Assembly (NCBI RefSeq): GCF_001807485.1
Contig: NZ_KV789173.1
Coordinates: 62,001 to 126,000, forward strand
From: Corynebacterium sp. HMSC08A12
GTDB taxonomy: Bacteria; Actinomycetota; Actinomycetes; Mycobacteriales; Mycobacteriaceae
DNA: 64,000 nt
Direction of reading: 5' to 3'
The number at the start of each line of letters is the position of its first letter. The first letter of the stretch is position 1. Made by a program: the position numbers and the translations under genes. Below the pieces are notes generated by a model. The model made no database searches and was not told the origin of the DNA. It saw nothing but the letters and a program-made list of their open reading frames with translations. Of the stretch, positions 20,100-28,365 are shown one piece after another.

Positions 20100-21494
20100 C
20101 TAGACCGCGCGGATGCCGGAGCGCGGGTCGAGGTATTCCTCGTCTGCGGCGGAAGCGGATGGTGCGCCCGCGTCGGAGCCCCCGCCCGGTACGTCGAAGA
20201 AGTCGCTGCCGTCGGCGTACTCCAGGTTGCTGAAGGCCGGGTCGCCTTCGTCGGTTTCCAGGATCACGGCGCCCGGGCGGATCAGGCGATCCGGCACGCC
20301 CAGCTCGTCGTCCTCCGTGTTGCGCACACCCAGGCGGGCGCGGCGCATACGCACCAGGCGGCGGTGGCGCAGCTCGCGCTCCTCGATGGCCTGGCGGCGG
20401 AGCATCACCAGGTAGAAGGCGGTGAAGGCAACCATGGCCACGAAGGTCAGCCACACGCCACTGCCCAGGGCCAGGCTGGCGCCAAAGGTCAGGACGCACA
20501 GTGCCAGCAGCACCAGCAGCACCTTCTTGCGGCGGTTCTGTCGCTCACGGGCCAGGCGCGCGGAGGCTACCGGGTCGTACACGCCGCGACCACGGCGGGA
20601 CGCCAGGTACTGCAGGTCGGCCTCGCTCAGCTCATCGGAGTCCTCGAGGATGTCCAGGTTCTTGCCCGTCGGTGCTTCATCGACGTGGTCTACCAAATCT
20701 GGTGACGCCTTCACGTCCCCACCGCGCACGTACTCAGTCGGGACCGCGGCGTATGCGGCCTGGCGGGCGCTCTGCTCTTCGGACTGCTCGGCGTGCTCCG
20801 TGGAATCGCTGGAGTCGCTGAACTCAGAAGGCTCAGAAGACTCAGCAGACTCAGCGCTCATCTCCGCCTTCTTCACCGGGGAGAACTCGCCGGTGTCCAT
20901 TTCATCCTGGGCGGTGTAACGCACTGCGCTGCCCGCAGATGCCGCTGCCACGACCTTTTCGGAGACCTTCTCGGCGCCCCTGCCGGAGCCCTTATCTGCT
21001 GCGTCAGAACCATCGCCGTTCGCGTCCGTCTGCTCGGTCGCCTCCGCGGTCTTCGCCTTGGCATCTACTGCTTCGGCATCTGCTGCTTCGGCGTCCACTA
21101 CCTCAGCATCGACCATCTCAGCGTCTACCACTTCGCCGTCAACGACTTCAGCGTCCACGCTATCCTCGCTGCGCTCACTGCCCTTCGTGTTCATCAGCGC
21201 CCGCAGCCCACGCGGCTTGCCCGACTTCGCGCCGGCTGCGGAATCTTCGTCTTCCAGCAGGACATACTCCGGCTCTGCGTCGACCAGCTCCAGTTCGTCG
21301 TCATCAGAGGACATGTACAGGCCCTCGGCCGGCTTGAGCTTGCGCTTCGCCTTCAGGGTGCTGCCACCTCGGTGCAGCACGCGGGTCTCGCTCAGTGCCT
21401 GGGCAGTCCGTCGCACGGGTTTCTGGTTGCGCAGCAGAAGCGGCGCCAGCAGCACCAACCAAACGGCGGCAATGAGCAAAAGGGAGCCGGACAC
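20100..21494 (-). CDS. Membrane protein, candidate Glp receptor GLPR
   Basis: A 464-residue protein with one N-terminal helix (SLLLIAAVWLVLLAPLLL), a basic stretch, a long acidic low-complexity region that includes tandem five-residue VDAEV-like units, and a pair of C-terminal helices (VLLVLLALCVLTFGASLAL and WLTFVAMVAFTAFYLVML) followed by a cytoplasmic tail. The topology and the location beside rimJ, the moeA-like gene and galU match the membrane receptor reported in C. glutamicum to bind the gephyrin-like Glp and link division with polar growth. The assignment is by context and topology. GTG at 21492-21494 follows GAGGAGA; the open frame upstream lacks conserved features. Confidence 0.65.
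   Translation of the reverse strand: MSGSLLLIAAVWLVLLAPLLLRNQKPVRRTAQALSETRVLHRGGSTLKAKRKLKPAEGLYMSSDDDELELVDAEPEYVLLEDEDSAAGAKSGKPRGLRALMNTKGSERSEDSVDAEVVDGEVVDAEMVDAEVVDAEAADAEAVDAKAKTAEATEQTDANGDGSDAADKGSGRGAEKVSEKVVAAASAGSAVRYTAQDEMDTGEFSPVKKAEMSAESAESSEPSEFSDSSDSTEHAEQSEEQSARQAAYAAVPTEYVRGGDVKASPDLVDHVDEAPTGKNLDILEDSDELSEADLQYLASRRGRGVYDPVASARLARERQNRRKKVLLVLLALCVLTFGASLALGSGVWLTFVAMVAFTAFYLVMLRRQAIEERELRHRRLVRMRRARLGVRNTEDDELGVPDRLIRPGAVILETDEGDPAFSNLEYADGSDFFDVPGGGSDAGAPSASAADEEYLDPRSGIRAV
21061..21159 (-). repeat. 15-bp tandem repeat coding VDAEV units
   Basis: About six or seven imperfect 15-bp units in frame with the GLPR-like gene. They code for repeats such as VDAEV, VDGEV, VDAEM and ADAEA in the acidic linker, which is a likely site of length variation between strains. 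Confidence 0.75.
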
Positions 21495-21603
21495 GTGTAT
21501 CAGTTCTCCTCGAAGTTTGTGAAGCTTATGCGGGCAGCGTGAATGGTCAAGTGCTTGCCACGCTACCCGCGTAACCCCTATATCCGCGCTCGCCACGCCG
21601 AGG

Positions 21604-22317
21604 CTAGTTTCGGTTCACAGCCAGCCCCAAGATTCCGCGGTTCACCAGCCTGCGCACCACCCCGTCCGGCGCCGTTTCCTCCTGAGTCTGCGCCACCAGC
21701 AGGTGGTCCCGCCATTCGCCGTTGATGTGCAGGTTTCGCTGTAGCTGCCCTTCGATGCGGAAGCCGGTTTTCTCTAGCACTTTTCTGGACGCCACGTTCT
21801 CCGGCATGACCGTAGCCTCTATCCTGTGCAGCCCCACTACCTGCATCCCCAAGTCCACGCCCAGCGCTACCGCCGCGGTGGCCACGCCGTGGCCCTGGAA
21901 CCGCGAGTGCACCCAGTAGCCAATCCACGCGCTGGATACGGTTCCGTATTGGATGTTGCCGATCGTCAGCTGTCCCGCGAACTCCCCATCAATGTCGATG
22001 ACCATCGGCACCAGCAGGCGGTCGGCGGACAGGACCTGCAGGTTGTGGAAAGTCTGCCGCCAGGCCTGCGGGCTGTGCGCGGCTTCCCAGTCCCCTTGCA
22101 CGGTCGGCTCAAAAGGTTGCAGTAGTTTCTGATCTTCGATCCGCGCGGCGCTCCACTGCGCCCCGTCGGTGGCGCGCACGGGACGCAGAGTTACCGGCAG
22201 GGCGGCCGTGGGGGCGTCATTACGATCTCCATACATGTGCCCACGACTCAAAACGGTTCGCGAGCGCTGTTCGGGCACCGCGGTGGGGGCGAAGGCGGCG
22301 CGCAGTCGATGAAGCAC
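21604..22317 (-). CDS. rimJ: GNAT N-acetyltransferase, RimJ/RimL type
   Basis: A 237-residue acetyltransferase of the ribosomal-protein alanine acetyltransferase family. VTLRPVRATDG opens the fold, IGYWVHSRFQGHGVATAAVALGVD is the acetyl-CoA-binding region (pyrophosphate loop Q-G-H-G-V-A-T), and HRIEATVMPENVASRKVLEKTGF is the typical C-terminal motif. The start is GTG at 22315-22317, 7 bp after the moeA-like stop, so the genes form an operon. The real substrate may not be a ribosomal protein. In C. glutamicum the same gene lies next to the moeA-like/glp gene. Confidence 0.88.
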   Translation of the reverse strand: MLHRLRAAFAPTAVPEQRSRTVLSRGHMYGDRNDAPTAALPVTLRPVRATDGAQWSAARIEDQKLLQPFEPTVQGDWEAAHSPQAWRQTFHNLQVLSADRLLVPMVIDIDGEFAGQLTIGNIQYGTVSSAWIGYWVHSRFQGHGVATAAVALGVDLGMQVVGLHRIEATVMPENVASRKVLEKTGFRIEGQLQRNLHINGEWRDHLLVAQTQEETAPDGVVRRLVNRGILGLAVNRN

Positions 22318-22324
22318 GGGTGGG

Positions 22325-23626
22325 CTAATCCTTGTTGCTGAGGAACAGCACGTCCACTTCCTGCCCCGGTGCCACGTCCGTCACATCGGAAGGCACCACA
22401 ATCAGGCAGTTAGCCTGCCCGTGGCTGCCCAGCAGGTGGGTCGGCTCGCCGCCGTTCACCGCTCCGAGGGGATCCACCAGGAACTCGCGGGTCTCCCGGT
22501 CGCGCATCAACTGGCCGCGGATAAAGCCACGGCGACCGGGAGCCGAGGCGATGCCGGCGATCGTGCGGGCGGGAACCACGCGGCGGGTGGCCTGACGGCG
22601 GCCACGGATCAGCTGCACCAGCGGGCGCACCATGACCTCAAAGGAAACGAGGGCGGCGGAGGGATTGGCCGGCAGCAGGAAGGTCGGCACCTTGTCCTGC
22701 CCCAGCGTGCCGAAGCCCATGACTGAACCCGGGTGCATGGCGATGCGCTGAATGTCCATCTCCCCCATCTCGGAGAGGATTTCCCGCAGCTCGTCGCTGG
22801 CCGCACCTCCCACTGCGCCGGAGATCACCACAACCTCGGAGCGCAGCAGCTGGCTTTCCAGCACCTCGCGCATCTTGCGCGGCTCGCCACTGAGGATGCC
22901 CACGCGGTGCACGTCCGCGCCGGCTTCGCGGGCGGCGGCGGCCAGGGCATAGGAGTTCACGTCGTAAACCTGGCCCACAGCCGGGTCGCGGTCGATGTCC
23001 AGCAGTTCACGGCCGAAGGAGAGCACCGACAGGCGCGGGCGCGGGTAAACCAGCACCTTGGATCGCCCCACAGCGGCCAGCAAGCCCACCTGGGCGGCAC
23101 CGATGACGGCGCCTTCCTCCACGACAACGTCGCCGGGCTGCACGTCGGAGCCCTTCCGGTGCACGAACTCGCCGGAGGCGATGGCCTCCAACGGGCGGAT
23201 CTTGCGGCCTTCCTTTTCCACCCAGTCCAGTGGGAGCACCGAATCCGCCAGGGTCGGCAGTGGCGCGCCCATCTCCACCCGCACCGCCTGGCGCGGCTGC
23301 AAACGGATCGGACGCAGGGAGCCGGCGGTTACGTCGCCGACGATCGGCAGGGTTTCCTTCACACCGCTGGTGTTCTCTGCGGCCGCGGCATCCTCCGGGT
23401 CTCGGTCGGCGTCGCCGCCCCGGGCGGCTGCCAGAGCTTGGCGAATATCCACGCTGCGCACGGCATAGCCGTCGATGGCGGCCTGGTCGAATCCGGGCAG
23501 CGGCTCGGCGCCCTCGACCCTTTCGGCGCAGCGCAGCCCCAGAGTCTCGGTGATGGCGATGCGCACTGGCTCAGGGGTCACCGCCGCAGAGGTGATGATT
23601 GCCAGTTGTTCTTCGACCGATCGCAT
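22325..23626 (-). CDS. MoeA/gephyrin-like protein (candidate Glp)
   Basis: A 433-residue MoeA-fold protein. The N-terminal FDQAAIDGYAV keeps the aspartate of the molybdenum-insertion motif. The usual STGDEL loop reads SFGRELLD and the usual SGGVSVGxxD loop reads SGAVGGAASDEL, so the molybdopterin-binding signature is altered. That fits the corynebacterial gephyrin-like protein Glp, reported to bind FtsZ and a membrane receptor, better than a plain MoeA. An acidic/Ala-rich insertion lies at about residues 70-90. It sits between galU (11 bp upstream) and rimJ (7 bp downstream) in one operon. A residual molybdenum cofactor role is possible because mog is also in the window. Confidence 0.8.
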   Translation of the reverse strand: MRSVEEQLAIITSAAVTPEPVRIAITETLGLRCAERVEGAEPLPGFDQAAIDGYAVRSVDIRQALAAARGGDADRDPEDAAAAENTSGVKETLPIVGDVTAGSLRPIRLQPRQAVRVEMGAPLPTLADSVLPLDWVEKEGRKIRPLEAIASGEFVHRKGSDVQPGDVVVEEGAVIGAAQVGLLAAVGRSKVLVYPRPRLSVLSFGRELLDIDRDPAVGQVYDVNSYALAAAAREAGADVHRVGILSGEPRKMREVLESQLLRSEVVVISGAVGGAASDELREILSEMGEMDIQRIAMHPGSVMGFGTLGQDKVPTFLLPANPSAALVSFEVMVRPLVQLIRGRRQATRRVVPARTIAGIASAPGRRGFIRGQLMRDRETREFLVDPLGAVNGGEPTHLLGSHGQANCLIVVPSDVTDVAPGQEVDVLFLSNKD

Positions 23627-23637
23627 GTTTGTTGCCC

Positions 23638-24555
23638 CTAGTTTTCCTGGTTCAGGCGCTCCCGCAGCCAGGTCTTCAGGCTGGGGCCATATGTCTCATT
23701 CTGAAGCGCGAAATCGACACAAGCTCGAATGTACCCACCCGGGTTGCCTAGGTCATGGCGTAGGCCGTGGTGAACGATGATGTGCACAGGGTGGCCTTCG
23801 GTAATCATCAGCTCGATGGCGTCGGTGATCTGGATTTCCCCACCCTTGCCCGGCTTCGTGCGGCGCAGAGCATCAAATACCTGTCGATCCAGCAGGTAGC
23901 GCCCGGTGGCTACGAAGTTGGACGGAGCATCTTCGACGGCCGGCTTTTCCACCATGCCCTTCACGATCTTCACGTCGGCGTGGTCCGCCTCGTCGATCTC
24001 GAAGACTCCGTAGTTGCTCGTCTCCTCGCGCGGCACCTCGAAGGCACACAGCACGGATCCGCCGTACTGCTTGCGCACGGCAAGCATCTTCTCCATCACG
24101 CCCATCGGCAGAACCAGGTCGTCCGGCAGCATGACGGCGAAGCAATCCTCGTCGTCATCCAGCACCTCTTCCGCCAACCCGATGGCGTGCCCCAGGCCGA
24201 GCGGCTTCTCCTGTTCGACAGCCACCACGTCGATCAGCCCGTCGGTAGCGCGCACCTTGTTCAGCTGGTCGGTCTTGCCGCGCTGCTCTAGCGTACGCTC
24301 CAGCTCTTCGTCGGTATCAAAGTGGCCGAGCACCCCGCCCTTCTTCGGAGCCGTCACAATCGCCAAGCGGTCTGCACCTGCATCGGCGGCTTCCTTTGCA
24401 ATCAGTTCGATCCCGGGAGTGTCCACGACGGGCAGCAGTTCCTTGGGAACGGTTTTGGTGGCGGGCAAAAAGCGGGTTCCAAGCCCAGCAGCCGGGACCA
24501 CGACGGTACGCAGTGCGGCTTGCTCGGACGTGGAGATCGTAGGGCTAGAAGTCAT
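23638..24555 (-). CDS. galU: UTP-glucose-1-phosphate uridylyltransferase
   Basis: Makes UDP-glucose for envelope polysaccharides and trehalose. The 305-residue product has the nucleotide-binding opening VVPAAGLGTRFLPATKTVPKEL, then EQEKPLGLGHAI, MLPDDLV, MVEKP and KGGEIQITDAIE, all typical of bacterial GalU. I chose the ATG at 24553-24555, 18 residues before the glycine-rich loop; the longer open frame upstream crosses the divergent fthC promoter. It is the first gene of a galU/glp/rimJ/GLPR run on the minus strand. Confidence 0.94.
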   Translation of the reverse strand: MTSSPTISTSEQAALRTVVVPAAGLGTRFLPATKTVPKELLPVVDTPGIELIAKEAADAGADRLAIVTAPKKGGVLGHFDTDEELERTLEQRGKTDQLNKVRATDGLIDVVAVEQEKPLGLGHAIGLAEEVLDDDEDCFAVMLPDDLVLPMGVMEKMLAVRKQYGGSVLCAFEVPREETSNYGVFEIDEADHADVKIVKGMVEKPAVEDAPSNFVATGRYLLDRQVFDALRRTKPGKGGEIQITDAIELMITEGHPVHIIVHHGLRHDLGNPGGYIRACVDFALQNETYGPSLKTWLRERLNQEN

Positions 24556-24641
24556 GCCGGAATAGTAGCGCTTTAAACTCCGGGTTTCGTGCTCTACACA
24601 CCGCTTAAGGAGAGTTTTCTTTTGCAGTAGGCTTTGAGGCG

Positions 24642-25256
24642 ATGACCACCCCCTCTGAGTTGAAGAAGCGCGCCCGCGCCCGAGTGCGCGCTGCCCGCGC
24701 CGACCGCGTCGACGAGCGCCCCTTTCGCGACCGAAGCATTCAGACTCACCTCTTGGACGCTCTCGCGGACCTCCCCTGCACACCTTCCACCATCTGCGGA
24801 TATGTCCCCCTCCCGGGCGAGCCGGGCGGCGCGGATCTTCCCGATGTCCTGGCGCGCACTGGAGCGCGAGTGTTGCTTCCTCGCGTTGTTCGTGGTGACG
24901 CCCCCAGTCTCGAATGGATCGAATATCAGCCGGACAACCCAAACCTCGTCGAAGGCACGTGGGGAATACTCGAGCCGGTGGGCGAGCCCGTAAGCGACTC
25001 GGAGAGTAATGCAATTCACACTTTCCCGACATGCGTCGATGTAATAGTTACACCTGCTCTATCGATTGATTATCATGGGACACGGCTCGGACAGGGCGGT
25101 GGCTTCTATGATCGAACTCTTGCCAATCGCCCATCGCATGTGAAGGTATGGGCAGTGGTAGACCACGAAGAATTCACCCGCGACGTTCCCTGCCAAGACC
25201 ACGATCTGGTCGTAGACGCTGTGATCCACGACCTCGGATACTTCCCCATCTTTTAA
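24642..25256 (+). CDS. fthC: 5-formyltetrahydrofolate cyclo-ligase
   Basis: Converts 5-formyl-THF to 5,10-methenyl-THF with ATP. The 204-residue protein has an Arg/Lys-rich N-terminal helix, the segment ICGYVPLPGEPGGADL, and the family signature GTRLGQGGGFYDRTL near residue 150. It is divergent from galU, and the 86-bp gap carries both promoters. mscL follows 51 bp downstream on the same strand, the same pair as in C. glutamicum. Confidence 0.9.
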   Translation: MTTPSELKKRARARVRAARADRVDERPFRDRSIQTHLLDALADLPCTPSTICGYVPLPGEPGGADLPDVLARTGARVLLPRVVRGDAPSLEWIEYQPDNPNLVEGTWGILEPVGEPVSDSESNAIHTFPTCVDVIVTPALSIDYHGTRLGQGGGFYDRTLANRPSHVKVWAVVDHEEFTRDVPCQDHDLVVDAVIHDLGYFPIF

Positions 25257-25307
25257 TTGCTTTAAAAAGTCTGCGCTAGGTCGCGGACAAGAAAGGTCTT
25301 TTGCGCA

Positions 25308-25742
25308 ATGCTTGAAGGTTTTAAGAAGTTCATCATGCGCGGCAACGTCATGGAACTTGCCGTAGCCGTCATCATCGGCGGTGCCTTCACCGCCATCGTC
25401 ACCGCTTTCACCAACGGCATCGTCGAGCCGCTCCTGGCTGCAGTCGGCGGCTCCCCCGAGTTCGGAATGGGCTTCCACCTCCGCGAGGGCAACGATGCAA
25501 CGTTCGTCAACATCGGCGCTGTCCTGACCGCCGCCGTCAACTTCCTGATCATCGCTGCCGTCATCTACTTCGTGATGATCATGCCGATGAACAAGCTGGC
25601 TGAGATGAACGCTCGCCGCAAGGGCATCGAGCCGGAGGAGGCTGCTGCTACTGAGACCGAGCTGCTGGCCGAGATCCGCGACCTGCTGGTGGAGCAGCGT
25701 GGCGGCGAGGCAGAGCCGACCGGCAAGCACGCAGAAAACTAA
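25308..25742 (+). CDS. mscL: Large-conductance mechanosensitive channel
   Basis: A 144-residue homopentameric channel that opens under membrane tension to release solutes on hypo-osmotic shock. The N-terminal MLEGFKKFIMRGNVMELAVAVIIGGAFTAIVTAF is the amphipathic helix plus TM1 pore region. TM2 is NFLIIAAVIYFVMIMPMNKL, followed by the charged C-terminal helix (ETELLAEIRDLLVEQ). The length and order are standard. With the BetP-like carrier in this window it covers both directions of osmoregulation, though the two genes are not linked. Confidence 0.96.
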   Translation: MLEGFKKFIMRGNVMELAVAVIIGGAFTAIVTAFTNGIVEPLLAAVGGSPEFGMGFHLREGNDATFVNIGAVLTAAVNFLIIAAVIYFVMIMPMNKLAEMNARRKGIEPEEAAATETELLAEIRDLLVEQRGGEAEPTGKHAEN

Positions 25743-25757
25743 CGTGCCCCAGCCCCG

Positions 25758-25994
25758 CTAGCCCCAGTGCGGCGGGCGCTGTTCCTCTAGGAATCGGCGC
25801 TCCTGCTCTGCGGAAGGGCGATCGTCACCCCACTCATCCCGTGAAGGGCTTGAGTGGGGTTTTGCTTTGCCGGAGGCGATGGCGTCAATAAAAGAAGAAC
25901 CCGAGCCCCCAACCTGGCCGGCCTTGCCCACCTTGCCGTAGAACCTGCGACGGCGGCGACCCGGCTGGCTCTTGCCCGAGCGGCCAGTGCTCAT
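25758..25994 (-). CDS. Small conserved actinobacterial protein of unknown function
   Basis: A 78-residue protein with a basic N-terminus (GRSGKSQPGRRRRRFYGKVGK) and an acidic C-terminus ending SAEQERRFLEEQRPPHWG. The RFLEEQRPPHW ending is, as I recall, conserved in short proteins next to mog in corynebacteria and mycobacteria. The gene starts 1 bp after the mog stop, so it is translationally coupled to it. The basic head suggests nucleic-acid or membrane-surface contact, but no function can be assigned. Confidence 0.7.
   Translation of the reverse strand: MSTGRSGKSQPGRRRRRFYGKVGKAGQVGGSGSSFIDAIASGKAKPHSSPSRDEWGDDRPSAEQERRFLEEQRPPHWG
25881..25895 (+). repeat. GGCGTCA motif copy inside the small mog-linked gene
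   Basis: Plus strand GGCGTCAATAAAAGA, continuing AGAAC. The minus-strand gene reads it as FIDA. Confidence 0.55.
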
Positions 25995-25995
25995 G

Positions 25996-26649
25996 CTAGG
26001 CCCGGTTATTCATGTCGCCGACAACGTGGCGAACCAGCGGGCCAAGAGTGGCCATGCCATCGCGGATCGCGCCGCGGGATCCGGCGATGTTGACCACCAC
26101 GGTCGAACCGGAAATACCGGCGACTCCGCGAGACAGGCCCGCGTCCAGGGAGTTAGCCGCCAAACCGGAGGCGCGCAGGGCTTCAGCGATGCCCGGAACC
26201 TTGCGGTCCAGCTCGGCGCGGGTGGCCTCCGGAGTCTTATCGCGCGGGCCGGTGCCAGTGCCACCGATTGTGACGACGAGGTCGGCACCGCCGACCACAG
26301 CGGTCTGGATTACCTTGCGGATTGCGGACTTGCGGGACTCGACGTTCAGCACGGCATCGACGAGGAAGCCTTCCTCTGCCAGCAGCTCTGCAACCAGCTC
26401 GCCGTTCTTGGCCTTTTCCTCCGGGAAGTCGGTGACCAGCACGACCATGGCGCGCAGGGGCGGCTCGTTGCTGAGCTGTTCGCGGGTGCGCTCCTGGGCA
26501 TCCAGGGTGTGGAACAGTGCGTCGTCCGGCTCCGGGATCTCCTCTGCCAGACGGTCCACCTGTGCGTGATCGACGGAACTCATGGCCATGACCTCGTTGA
26601 TGTCCGCGTTAATGTCCGCAGACCCTTCTTTAGCCTTCCGAGCTGGCAC
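25996..26649 (-). CDS. mog: Molybdopterin adenylyltransferase-like protein (MogA/MoaB)
   Basis: A 217-residue protein whose C-terminal 150 residues form the MogA/MoaB fold, with TIGGTGTGPRDKTPEATRAEL as the molybdopterin-binding signature and SGSTVVVNIAGS near the end. The first 65 or so residues are an acidic extension not found in short MoaB proteins. The GTG start at 26647-26649 has an excellent AGGAGG site 6 bases away, which supports the extension. It follows htrA on the same strand, with a clear hairpin between them. Confidence 0.88.
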   Translation of the reverse strand: MPARKAKEGSADINADINEVMAMSSVDHAQVDRLAEEIPEPDDALFHTLDAQERTREQLSNEPPLRAMVVLVTDFPEEKAKNGELVAELLAEEGFLVDAVLNVESRKSAIRKVIQTAVVGGADLVVTIGGTGTGPRDKTPEATRAELDRKVPGIAEALRASGLAANSLDAGLSRGVAGISGSTVVVNIAGSRGAIRDGMATLGPLVRHVVGDMNNRA

Positions 26650-26693
26650 GGCGATCCTCCTGAATCGATAAACGGATGTAACTAATAAAGTAT

Positions 26694-26725
26694 CCCGTTC
26701 GCCCTCGGCTGTACAGGCGAACGGG
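26694..26725 (-). terminator. Rho-independent-like terminator of htrA
   Basis: CCCGTTCGCC at 26694-26703 pairs perfectly with GGCGAACGGG at 26716-26725 around a 12-nt loop. On the minus strand it follows the htrA stop by about 10 bp and is trailed by ATACTTTATT. Confidence 0.75.
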
Positions 26726-26734
26726 AATGGGGGT

Positions 26735-28231
26735 TTACTCGGCGGCGGTGAGCGTCAGCTCGACCTCCCGTTCCTCGCCATCAGGGCCGTCCTTGACCTT
26801 CAGCTTGACCTTGTCGCCCACGGCGTGCGAACGGATAGCTGCGATCAGCCCCACGCCCGAATCCACGCGCCGATCATCCACGTGAGTAACCAGATCGCCC
26901 TTCTTCAAGCCCGCCTTATCCGCAGGGCTGTCCTTGTTCACATCCGCGATGACGGCACCGTTCTCGCTAGAGCGGGTGTCGACCTTCGCACCGATGATCG
27001 GGTGCTCGGCCTTGCCGTTATCGATCAGCTGCTTGGAGATGCGCTCTGCCTGGTTGATCGGGATGGCAAAGCCCAGGCCGATGGAACCGGCCACTTCCCC
27101 GCCACCGGTCGAAGCAATGACGGAGGGAATGCCGACGAGTTTGCCCTCCATGTCCACCAGGGCACCACCGGAGTTACCGGGGTTGATGGAGGCATCGGTC
27201 TGGATCGCGTCGATGAGGGAAGCCTCGCCGCCGTCCTCACCCGAGGCCTGGACGGGGCGATTCTTCGCCGAAACGATGCCGGTGGTTACCGTGGCTGACA
27301 GTCCCAGTGGGGAACCAATCGCCATCACATCCTCGCCGACATTCACCATGTCCGAGTCGCCGAACTCGATGGGCTGCAGGTCCGTGACGTTCTTTGCCTT
27401 GATAACCGCAATATCCGTGGGCGGATCGGTGGCCACCACCTCTGCCTCGAAGGTGCGGCCGTCGTTGAGGGTAACCTCCATCTTCGCGCGCCCGTCCTGG
27501 GCACCCGCGACTACGTGGTTGTTCGTAAGGATCAAGCCGTCGGAGGAAATGACCGAGCCGGAACCTTCTTCTCCGCCCCGGGACGTCATAACTCGGATGG
27601 AAACCACAGAGGGCAGAACCTTGTTGGCAATGTCGGTGGTGCTGCCCGGCTTCACCGGGTTGGAGGCCTTCTTATCCTGTGAAGACTTGCTACCGCTGTT
27701 GGAGTTATCGAAGGAAGATGTGGCGTTGTTGCTGGCCTGGTTGCCGTTGATCGAATCCATGCCCACGTATGTGACGGCGGAAGCAACTACAGCACCTGCC
27801 AGCAGCAGTGCTGCAACGGCCGGGGTGGACCAGCGCTTTTTTTCCTGCGGCTGGTTGCTCAGCTGGGGCTGGTACGGATCTGCGAAAGGTTCCTGCCCCG
27901 GCCCCGCCGGTGTAGTAGGCCCCTGCGGTGGCTGCGGCGGAGCCTGCACTGATGTCGGCTGCGGCGACTGCTGCGGGCTCTGCTGCTGTGGGAAGGGCTG
28001 CGAGCTCGGTTGCACCGGCTGTGCCGGTTGTGCAGGCTGCGTAGGCTGCACCGCCGGCCCTACCTGCGTGGCAGGCTCCTGCATCGGCCTCTGCTGTGCC
28101 TCCCAGCGCATGTGATCCCGGTGAACTCCACCCTGCGGCCCGCCGCCCCCTCGCACCGGCTTCTGGCCACGGTTAGAAAAGTCCGGTTCGCCGGGCATCC
28201 GCTGCCCGTCCCCCGAGTTGTTCTCGCCCAT
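26735..28231 (-). CDS. htrA: HtrA/DegP-type serine protease with PDZ domain (PepD-like)
   Basis: Membrane-anchored envelope protease/chaperone. The 498-residue protein has a Gly/Pro/Gln-rich cytoplasmic N-terminus, one membrane helix (VAALLLAGAVVASAVTYVGM, about residues 140-160) and a trypsin-like domain with the triad in order: NNHVV (His), TDIAVIK (Asp) and NPGNSGGAL (Ser). A C-terminal PDZ domain starts near VDTRSSENGAVIADV. ATG at 28229-28231 has AAGGGA 7 bases upstream; an ATG seven codons earlier has no site. It is encoded directly downstream of mprAB, as pepD is in mycobacteria, and carries the same upstream box as mprA. Confidence 0.93.
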   Translation of the reverse strand: MGENNSGDGQRMPGEPDFSNRGQKPVRGGGGPQGGVHRDHMRWEAQQRPMQEPATQVGPAVQPTQPAQPAQPVQPSSQPFPQQQSPQQSPQPTSVQAPPQPPQGPTTPAGPGQEPFADPYQPQLSNQPQEKKRWSTPAVAALLLAGAVVASAVTYVGMDSINGNQASNNATSSFDNSNSGSKSSQDKKASNPVKPGSTTDIANKVLPSVVSIRVMTSRGGEEGSGSVISSDGLILTNNHVVAGAQDGRAKMEVTLNDGRTFEAEVVATDPPTDIAVIKAKNVTDLQPIEFGDSDMVNVGEDVMAIGSPLGLSATVTTGIVSAKNRPVQASGEDGGEASLIDAIQTDASINPGNSGGALVDMEGKLVGIPSVIASTGGGEVAGSIGLGFAIPINQAERISKQLIDNGKAEHPIIGAKVDTRSSENGAVIADVNKDSPADKAGLKKGDLVTHVDDRRVDSGVGLIAAIRSHAVGDKVKLKVKDGPDGEEREVELTLTAAE

Positions 28232-28315
28232 ATTGTGTTCCCTTTCGTCCATAGCGACCAGTATGTCCGTTATGTATGTAGTTCAGCACTAGGAATGCTG
28301 TAGTTTTTCTGCCAG

Positions 28316-28333
28316 TTTAAGGAAAACTCTTAG
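28316..28333 (-). promoter_or_regulatory. Candidate MprA-type box upstream of htrA
   Basis: TTTAAGGAAAACTCTTAG (plus-strand reading) lies about 85 bp before the htrA start. A nearly identical TTTAAGGAAAGCTC lies about 52 bp before the mprA start. Shared position and orientation suggest a common regulator, most simply MprA. Confidence 0.45.
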
Positions 28334-28365
28334 AGAAAAGTTCCCGAACCCCCGTCTGGATCCAG

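Noticed and set aside
24556..25032. Possible long N-terminal extension of GalU
   Set aside because: It would run through the divergent fthC gene and its promoter, and GalU proteins begin close to the glycine-rich loop coded just after 24555.
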